This document shows positions 9,234 to 18,894 of a DNA stretch of 25,000 nt, in pieces. The position numbers and the translations under genes were made by a program. How positions within the stretch are numbered: the first letter of the stretch is position 1; every line of letters begins with the position of its first letter. The notes under the pieces were generated by a model, which did not search any database, was not told the DNA's origin, and worked only from the letters and a program-made list of their open reading frames with translations. Source of the stretch: Bigelowiella natans CCMP2755 (taxonomy: Eukaryota > Cercozoa > Chlorarachniophyceae); the NCBI GenBank assembly GCA_000320545.1, contig ADNK01003416.1, forward strand, positions 1 to 25,000. The letters run 5' to 3'.

Positions 9234-11516
9234 ATGGACTGTGTTGTGGAAGGAGATGCGAAGTCAAGTTCGAGCGCTGCTAAGATTTTGAACCAACTCA
9301 CTGCCAAGTTCTCGAGTGAGGCGGGGAAGGTTGAGGATGTGAGATACTTGGTCGAACTGCTTCCTACGATTTTGGACCTCGAGGTAAGTGAAGCCGCGGT
9401 TGGTGCTCTCACACTGATCAAGAGCCTTGCGGAGAAATGGTCTTCCCCAGATGCCAATATAGCTGCCTCGGATCCTATTATCCTCGCGGAACTTGTGTTA
9501 AATATATTCCTGCTCCTTCGAAAACCGGCGTATGAATTCTTGTATCCTGTTATCCTCGAGTCCTTGAGCCTACTCATGGTGTGCCATGCAGTCCACGATA
9601 AGATCGGCTTTCGGTTCTTTCTTAAAGATTGTTGCGATTTACTTTCAGGTTATCTTCTCCACCGCATCTAAAGTCAAATTTGTGTACACATTCGCACAGA
9701 TTTTGAACATCACATCTGACGGATTATCTTTGACAGACCTCGAATGCTTCTATGAAATTCCGTACCAGCATGATGCGAAGGAGTCATTCGTCGCTGAAGG
9801 GAAGTACTGCATCATCCTCCGCTCCTATCGCAAGCATCATCGGAAGATTAGTGGAAAATCAAACTCTGCTTCTCCTCTATACGGCGAAGCGTTGATATTC
9901 TCTTTTGAGTCTACCTCAGATTGTGCGCAATTGCAAGTCTTAACTACGCGACTCATCTCCATGGTCCTCGCTCGAAGTAAGCTATTCGGTTTTGGGGTGA
10001 GGTCACGTTTTCTGCACATCTGCTTGATTCAGCTGCTAGAGGGGACTTGTGAAGTTCAAACGGTAGCTCCTAACGAAATGCTATCTCAAATTGCTATAAC
10101 CTTGTGTTTTTCTTATCATCCAGGAGTCCCTGAAAGCACTTGCTGCTGTTGTCGAGGCGGAACAAGTCAGCGTGTACGATCTCTCCAAGATTTTGCGAAG
10201 TATCGCAGAAAGCCTCCGGTGCAGACTGCTAGCTCTGGCTGAAGAATCAAATAGCATGCCAAATAATAGGTTCTACCGCGCGGCAGCAGAGCTCTTAAGG
10301 ACTCTGCGGACTTCATACCCGGCCCAGCAATTTGCTAAGAATGTGAATATATTTTTGGACATTATCTTAACCGGACTGGAGGGCTACAGAATAAACCCAA
10401 GATCATTCTGGCTCGGTTTGATGGAAGAGATGCTGAAGCTCTATTCGTACTTGCTGTGCCAGTTCCCGCATGTTGCCAACAAGCTGCAGAGCTTCGCTCC
10501 GCTCCTCGAAGTAAAGGATCTCCGCCTGGTCACAATAAGATCTTTCCGTTTTGCAATTTGGGCCTTGTGTGGGAAGCATGCGAATAGTGCTGCTTCAACG
10601 ATATGCCTTTCCAGCACATCAACGGCTAAGCGCCGACGCAGAATCCCGCAATGGCCCGCACTACCACCTCCTCTGAGAGAGAGCAATCCCGATATCGGAG
10701 CCTACCTTTCTTCCTTGCTTCGGCGACTTGCTGGCGCCGCGCTGAAATCCCTCGAAAGCTACAGGTTTCTTAATTTATCTCAATTTCCTCTTCGCCAGCC
10801 TTCCCATAATGTGAGACGCGTGTATGATCTTTGTGGAAACAGCCCGTCGAGTCTGGAGGCTGGCCTGACGCAATTTGACACCGCCTTCCGCCTGCACCTC
10901 TCCATCCCAAACGGCGCTTTCACGCAGAGGCTGCTTCGGAAGCTCGAGGAATGGATGCAGATCGTATGTTCAGTCGTATCGACAAAGCCAGAGTACGCTG
11001 GTCTTCTGCCCTTTTCCGTGAAGACGCTCGTCGGCCTCGTGGAGGCGGCGTTCCACGTCTTCCCCAATCATCTCATGTCACCGATTATGAACCCCATGGT
11101 AGATACAATACACTTAGTCGCCCATGCATAGGATAGCAATAGCATCTTCGGAGAGAAGTAATGTTGGGAAGAAGGAGTCGACGAACAAGATCATACTCAT
11201 GCTTCCTCCTCTTCTTTCCACTAACAGGTCAAGCTGATCTGCACACCGTGGCAGCGCCGAAGCAACGACAAAAAGGGTGCTACCAGCAAGTCGAAAACGA
11301 ACGCTAGCGATTCCTCGACGGGATCCTTTCCCTTGGAGCTGAAGAAGTCGTGTCTGCACCTGCTCGCGATAATAAAGCTTTCTGCGACTGATGCCGAGGC
11401 CCGTGTGTTCGAGCTTGCGCTCCGCGACGAGGAACTCCTGCGTTGCTACGCGTACAGGTGGCAATTGGCGGGAAGTGGAGGCGGGAAGTGTAGGCGGGGA
11501 AGCACACACTCAGCAG

Positions 11517-11572
<56 letters not shown>

Positions 11573-14500
11573 TTTTGTGTGTGTGTGTGTGTGTGTGTGT
11601 ATAATATTTACTTGTTGAATACCATTTATTTCCCAGCCCCATCTGAATTAGGCTGCAACGTTGCCTATTTTTTGTGCAAATGTAATTTTCCATCCCCGCC
11701 CCCTCCTCCTCTTCCTCCTCCTCCTTTTATCCCAGCTTGGTGCCGCCATTCGTCTGCCGCATCCCAAATGCCAAAGGGGGGCATCGTTCGCAGTCAGTGC
11801 TGAAGTGGCTGAAGCACATGTGTGGGGCGATGACGGCGCCAGACGCCAAGGAGGGCGTTCGTTGCAGCATCAGCGAGGCGATTGGCAAGCTGTTCTGCAT
11901 CTACGCCAACCCAGATTGCACGCTGGAGCACATTGTCCACGTGGCTCGGTATCTTGACGACCAACACGACGGGGGGACGCGGACATCTCAGACCATAGGT
12001 AAAATCCAACGCCGCGTCCTCATATTACGGTTCTCTTCCAAGAGAGCAAAACCTTCCTCGCGATGGCCTCGTATCACTCTCACTCTCTTTGCTCTCTTTT
12101 CCCCCTTTTTCTTCTCCCAGTCTGCAGGAAGTGCTTGGCCACGGTCGCGCGCGAGGAGGCATCGCTAGGCCTGCAGCGCCAGGGCCAGACCGTCGTGTCC
12201 CCGAGCAAAAAGACGACGACGCTGCCATTCCTGCCTGCCCCCAACGTGTTCGTGCCGTTCGACATCTGCGCGTCGCTGGTCCGATATGCCATGGAAAAGG
12301 AGGGGTCCGCCAGGGTCAAGGTAGCGCTCATCCCGAGCCTCTTTCGCGCCTTCCGGCACGTGGACCCCGCTGAGATGCGCAGGAATAAGACGGCTCTCGC
12401 CCAGTTCTGCGTCGCGACCCTCACCAGCCGAAACCGCGACGTGCGGACAGCCGCGAGCGAGAGCATATCCCTGCTGATTGTGGCGGGGGATGGCCGAGCT
12501 GGTGGCAGCGACGAGGCGGATGCACAAGAGGACGCAGACGATAAGGCGGCAGCGTCGACCCGGAGAAGAAAGAAGAGAAGCGGGATGAGGAGAGGGAAGG
12601 AGGAGAGGACGGCGTTTAGAATGAGGAGGAGGAGAAGGCGGCAGCTGCCGAGCCCAATTGAGACCATATTTGGCCCCGACGACAACGGCAGCAGCAGCAG
12701 CAGCAGCAGCAGTGGCGGCGTGAAGGCGAATGAAGATTTCGATGGGGAGGAGGTGAACGGAAACGACGAGGAGGACGGGCAGCTGGAGCGCTGTGTGGGG
12801 CATCTTATCAAGCAACTTGACGAACGCTGTCGCGCACTATCAACGGCAGCCGACTCATCTATTGCTGGCGACAGCAAGCAAGCGTCCTCCTCCTCCTCCT
12901 CATCATCATCATCAATATCGCCTACACCTCCTTCTTTCGCTGTCGAGGAGCGGTGCCCCCATCACCCGGAAATACTGGAGACGATCCTCGTCGCGGTGGG
13001 GACCCTGGGCACGGCCGTGAAGGTCGACAGCGGCACGGCCTTCTCGCTGCTGAAGATCCTCGTGAACAACATGCTGCACACGAGCTTCGACATCCGCGCA
13101 GTCGCGTTTCGCCAGATAGGCAGCATCTCCAGCGCGCACAACATGACGGATGCTCAGGTCTAGTGGGTGGGGGTGGGAGTCTACTGACTACTGGTGCCGT
13201 TTGGGTGTTCGTGGGCGCTTGCTCCCCATTTTTTATTGGTTTTTCGCTTCGTGCTGCGATTTGTTTGTGCAGGTGATGGGCGTGCATAAGAGGAGCCTAT
13301 ATCTGCACCTTCTCGAAAGCCTGCCCGAGCACCCCATGATCGTTGACGAGACGTGCCGTGCCTTCCTGGGAAAGTCCAACGTCAAAAGGTGGTGGTGGTG
13401 GTGGTGGTGGTGATTGCGCGTTAAATCCAGAAAGGAAGGAAGGGAAAGAGACACAAAAAGCATAAGAGTAGGAGAAGAGACTCCCATACAATACACTTTC
13501 AAAACATTCTTCCTCCTCCTCCTCTTCTTCTTCTTCTTCTGATTCACATTCATACGGTAATAATCATCATCCTCAGGTTTATCTTCGAGGAGGCCCTGCC
13601 GGAGGTGATAGGGCTTCTGATTGTCCGCGAGTCGGAGGCCGCTCTGAACATGTGCGCCCAGATGCTCGACATGTCCCTCGAGAACCTGACGATGGAGTAC
13701 CAGCACCAGATTCTCTCGCACGTCCTCACGCTGAAGAGGCAAACGCAGGACCGCAGCTGCCGATTTCTCCAGAAGGTTTTTATGTTTGTTGTCGTAGCCA
13801 CATTACCGTCGCGCACCACGTTTCCTGATTCCGTTTCGAACGTCGGAGCAACACAACTAACCCAGCTTGCTGCTGCACTTGAACTCACTTTCCCTCCCAG
13901 ATGGCGGGGGGCACCGCGTTCTCGCTGGCCGAGATGGTGGCCGGATGCCTCGCAGATCTGGTCGAGCAGCTCGTGTGGAAGCTGGGGTCTGAATACGAAG
14001 AGAGCGACAATGCGAAGAGGGGCCTCGCGGTTGTCATGGAACTGAGCGACTTCCAGCATCCCGCCGATGCCAGGCAAGGAGAAGCGCGCAATACGAAGCC
14101 AGCTTTAAGAATATGAAAAACAAATGTCCATCCCTTCCCTTTTGCAGCAATAGATAGAGCTATGCGAACCCTCCCCTCCCAAAATATAGCACATGCGAGC
14201 ATTCAGAGCGCGTAGCGTCATCGCACGCACATCCTGATCTTGTCGTTTGTCCCCCCTTTATCCTTGCACCAATAACACAGCCCAAGCGAGCGGCTGGGGC
14301 ATTTCCTGGCGAGCAACTTCCTGCGTGCGTTCGATAGCATCGTGCTTGCAATGGATCGACTCGTCCGGAGAAACGAGGGGGGGAAGAGAGAGCTGCAGCA
14401 TGCGTTAAGGAGTCTCGAGGGGCTCATATGCCTCACCGGAAGTCGCCTTAACAGCTTCATTCATAAAGTTATGGCTGCGCTGAAGATCTTCCTAGAGAAC

Positions 14501-14790
14501 GAAAGCCTTCGTGCGGGTGGGTTTATTCTTTTGATGGGAAAAAAAGAAGAGAGAAAGCTGACGATGACCCTCTATCTCAATGGAGATCGTTAAATGGGCG
14601 GGGAAAGAGAGAGAGAAAGAGAGTGAAGTGTACCGCAGCCGACGATGCAGGATTATCTGTCATCGTAGCGATAAAGAAGGGTAGGAAGAAGGCAGAGTGG
14701 GAGAGGAGAATGATAACAAAGCGGTGTGTGTGTGTGTGTGTGTGCGTGTGCGTGTGTGTGTGTTTTGCACAGAATGATAGAACTACGAAT

Positions 14791-14870
<80 letters not shown>

Positions 14871-14936
14871 TTTCACAAGGACACAAACACACAGCCCGTC
14901 ACTCCCACCACCGTCCTGTGACAGATACCGAACACT

Positions 14937-14968
<32 letters not shown>

Positions 14969-17900
14969 GTACTTGGACGTGCGCAGCGTCTTGGAGCAGA
15001 ACATGCGTCTGATGAAGAAGGAGAGCAGCAACGTTCGCTTCCAGGCGGTGTCCGTGATCAAAACCACCATAAAGCGCAACCCGAAATCGCTGCTCTCGCT
15101 CATGGGCGACAGCAGCAGCGGTGGCATCCTGGCCCGCCTCTTGACGGCGCTCCTTACCCACTGCATGGATCCCAACCAGCGCGTCCGGCTGGCGTCCTGC
15201 GAGTGCATAGGGGAGGTGGGGGCGCTCGACCCGGGCACCTTCGCCGTCTCGCTGTCCTCCTCCAAGACGCGCATCGCCGACGACGACAGGCTGGCTCGGT
15301 TTCTGATCTGCGACAAGCTCATAAAGTCGGTCAAGGCCGCGACCAACACCAGCGCGATGAACAAGACGCTGTACGCGATCCAGGAGCTGCTCAAGTTCTG
15401 CGGCTGCGACGCTGACACGCCCACGCTCCACGTCGACCTGCAGAATGGGGGGGCGGAGAGGAAGGCGAAACGGAGAGGCGCGGCGGAGCTCCTCCCCGCG
15501 CAGCGACGCGGGGTGGAGAACTGGGACCATTTTCCTCCGGACATTCGCACGCTCATCACGCCCTGCCTCAGCTCAAGATACTCCCTGCAGATCGAGCCGC
15601 CCCTGAACAACATCACCAACAGCATCGCGGCCAGCCAGCATCAATCTGCTTCCTCCGCCGCCATTCCTGGTCCAGTGTCCCCCTCGCAAGCCTTCCGTTC
15701 TGCCGTCCCTCACGGCGTCAACTCCTCCTCCCCCCAAATGAGCCAGGCTGTGATCACGACAAAGAAGACCAAGGCAAGAACGAATGCGAGGGGCAAGCGA
15801 GGAGGAAGGGGTGCTGGGGAGGGAGGCGCGCCGTCTCAAATACTTTACAGGCCGGACAAGAAGCTGCGGCACTGGCTCGCACAGTGGACAAGACATCTGA
15901 TAACGCGCTCGACGGGGGCAAGGGCCAAGATCTTCCAAGCCTGCCGCGGGGTCGTTACTTGAGAATACTCTTGCCTGTGCTCGTGTGTGTGGGGGGGGGG
16001 GGGGGGAGAAGAGAGAAAGAGAGAGAGGACGGGGAGAGGGGGAAGGGGGGTTAGGAATTGGACATGTGAACGGAAAAAAGCCCACACTGCCACCACCATT
16101 ATCGGCAGATAGTTCTCAAAAATGGGATATCAGAATTCAATCGGAAACACCTATGATTTATTTGTCCTGTGTGCCGTATAGCGGGACGAATTCCTAGCTG
16201 TCTTTGAGATCCATAAATATTCTCGAGAGTGCTCCCCTCCGCTCCTCCTCCTCTTACTACTACTACTACTACTACTACTACTATCACTCCTACCAACATC
16301 GCTCTCCGAGCACGGGATTAGCCATGATATCTTTTGACACAAGACGGCAAAACCATACAGACATAAGTACAAAAATAACATGTAATACATACGTATCGGA
16401 TGATTCATCTCAGGTCGTCAAGACCGAGGTGACCATGGCCAAGTTCCTGCTGCCGTACCTGGTCGAGAACGTGCTCCACCACGGCAGCGAGGAGGACCTG
16501 CAGTGCGTCATCAACGAGATCCTCGCGGTCCTCGAGAACAAGCACGCCAAAGCCGACAGCACGCAGGCCGTGTTCGAGCTGCTAGATCTGCTGGCGGAGT
16601 GGACGTTGACTGCTGATTCGGAGCCAGCCAGTGGTAGTAGTCATATCAAACAACCACCCCCCCGCCGAACTCGGCGTGGTGACGCAGCAGCAGTGGCGGC
16701 GGCGAAAGCCAATCGGAATACTGCAACGAGAGGGAGGAGGACGCGGGGGTCCTCCTCCTCCTCCTCCTCCTTCTCGTCCTCCTCCGCCTCCTCCTCCAAC
16801 AAGTGGCGCATTCTCAAGGAGAACCTCCTCGACGCCATCCCGATGAGGACCCTCGGGGTGGCAGCCCTGCGCTGCAACGCGCTCACACGGGCCCTCAAGT
16901 ACTTCGAGATGCACCTCCGCAACTCCCTCCACTTCCTCCGAGACCGGGAGCGGGGAGGGGGGGGGGCGGCCAAAGCGGGCGGCGGGGAGAAGAGGAAGGG
17001 CAGGCGGGGCAACAGTACAGCCAACGGCAACGGAGACGACAGCAGCAGCGATGAGCTCATGGCTGATCGCAACAGTGAAAGGCAGAACGACGGGGCAATA
17101 CCTTCCTACTCGCTTGCGCCCTCATCCCATTTCCACGGGGAAGATCTGAAAGAGTTCCAGCTCATTTACGCTGGGCTGGGAGAGTCGGACGGAATGGAAG
17201 GCATCGCCGCGCTCCGGACAACGACCTCGATCAAGGAGGCCATCCGGGACCACGAGAGCAACGGCGAGTGGGCGGTCAGTGAGCATTGCTTAGGGGTTAG
17301 GGGTGTGAGAGGGGGGGGGGGGGGGAGAGCGTGGTGTCAAGATGATCGCGCTTTCTTGGGAGCACAATCATACGGCACACACCGACATATATGTATATGC
17401 ACATCTCATATATGTATTATGTATAAAATATAATATGAATATAGTTCGCTCTGTACATCCTCCTCCCAAACACCACATACGACTTACACACCCTCCAGGA
17501 AGCCTTGACCGGCTACGAGCAGGCCCTGCAGATGAGCTCAAAGCTGGAGTGCCACCTCGGAATCGTGAAGAGCCAGCTCAAGCTCGGCAATCCGACCCAG
17601 GCTCTGACACACGTGCAAGGAGCGATGCCGGCGTTCGTTGGCTCGGAGCAGTACCAGCCCCTCGCCGCGTATGGCGTCGCGGCAGCGTGGCGCTTGCAGG
17701 AATGGCGTCTCCTGGAGAACTTCCTCACCACCATCCCCCCGGTCAGCCGGCTTGCGCTAGGGCGAGGTAGAAACGGCTGGATGTCCTCCTCTTCCTCCTC
17801 CTCTCTATCCTCCGCCTCTCACCGCGGAAGAGCGGCGGCAGTGGCGGCGACTGGGCTGTCGTTGACCGGGGACCCCGAGCTCGATTTCGAGGTGTCCGTC

Positions 17901-18842
17901 GGCCGCATTCTCCTCGCCATCAATGGCGGCAACGAAGGCATCCAGGTTAGCGGGCTCATGGCCCGAGCGAGGAAGGAGGTGCTGCAGGGACTCTCAGCTG
18001 CAAGCCAGGAGAGCTACCAGCGCGCGTACGTCATCATGTCGTTGTTGTTGTTGTTGTTGTTCATTTCTTCCAATCATCGCTGCTGCACCCATTCCCCCCC
18101 CCCGTCATCTCGTCAGCAGCGTAGTGTCGGCGACTATTTCTACATCTAAAGAACTCTTCTCCTCACCCCTCCCCGCCCCACTACACAGGTACCCATTCAT
18201 CTGCAGGCTGCATGCTCTTGGCGATCTCGAGCATGGGCACGCATTGGTGAAGATCCATGCCAACAATCACACAAATGGCAGTCGATCTACCAGCAGCTCC
18301 GACAGCAAGCTCTGGGACGAGCGGCAGTCCTTCTGGAAGCAGCGCCTGGAGGCCACCCGCCCCTCCTTCCAGATCCGCGAGCTGATGCTCTCGATCAACT
18401 TTGTGCTGTGCTCCATTTACATTAGGAAGGGAGAAGGACGGGGGGGGGGGGACGCGAAGGAGGAGGCAAATCTCAAGCTGAGTAGGTAGTGTGCTTCATA
18501 GCAAGGAAAAGTAGGAAATAATCATCATTTGCTATCACGCCCATCACTCCTGGAATGTTGTCATCGTTAAGTCGTGTAAACAGCCTGCATCATCACCATT
18601 ATCATTATAACTGTTTCACATCGCAGGTGCTGGCTGCAGCTTGCGCAGGAGGCCCGCTCCCAAAGGCAGTATGAGTACGCGACCGGCGCGCTGCTCCAAG
18701 CGAAGCGATATGAGGGCGGGGGAGGGATTTCCCCTGACTTCGGCAGTATCTCTTCTATTGACATCGAGCGGGCTATTCTGCTCAAGAGCAAGGGCCACGT
18801 GCAGAAGGCGCTAAAGTCGTACATTCGTGCTGCGTCTTTCTC

Positions 18843-18894
<52 letters not shown>

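Noticed and set aside
12080-12877. 265-codon minus-strand open frame with serine and leucine runs
   Set aside because: It lies opposite the ATR exon 12121-13157; its leucine and serine runs are the complement of coding repeats in that exon.
14724-14963. direct tandem repeats suggesting a CRISPR array or telomere
   Set aside because: They are dinucleotide microsatellites without spacers or a telomere-like unit.
14577-15530. 317-codon minus-strand open frame with Val-Cys, Tyr-Ile and Thr-His repeats
   Set aside because: The repeat strings are microsatellites read in frame and the rest is antisense to ATR exon 14969-15950.
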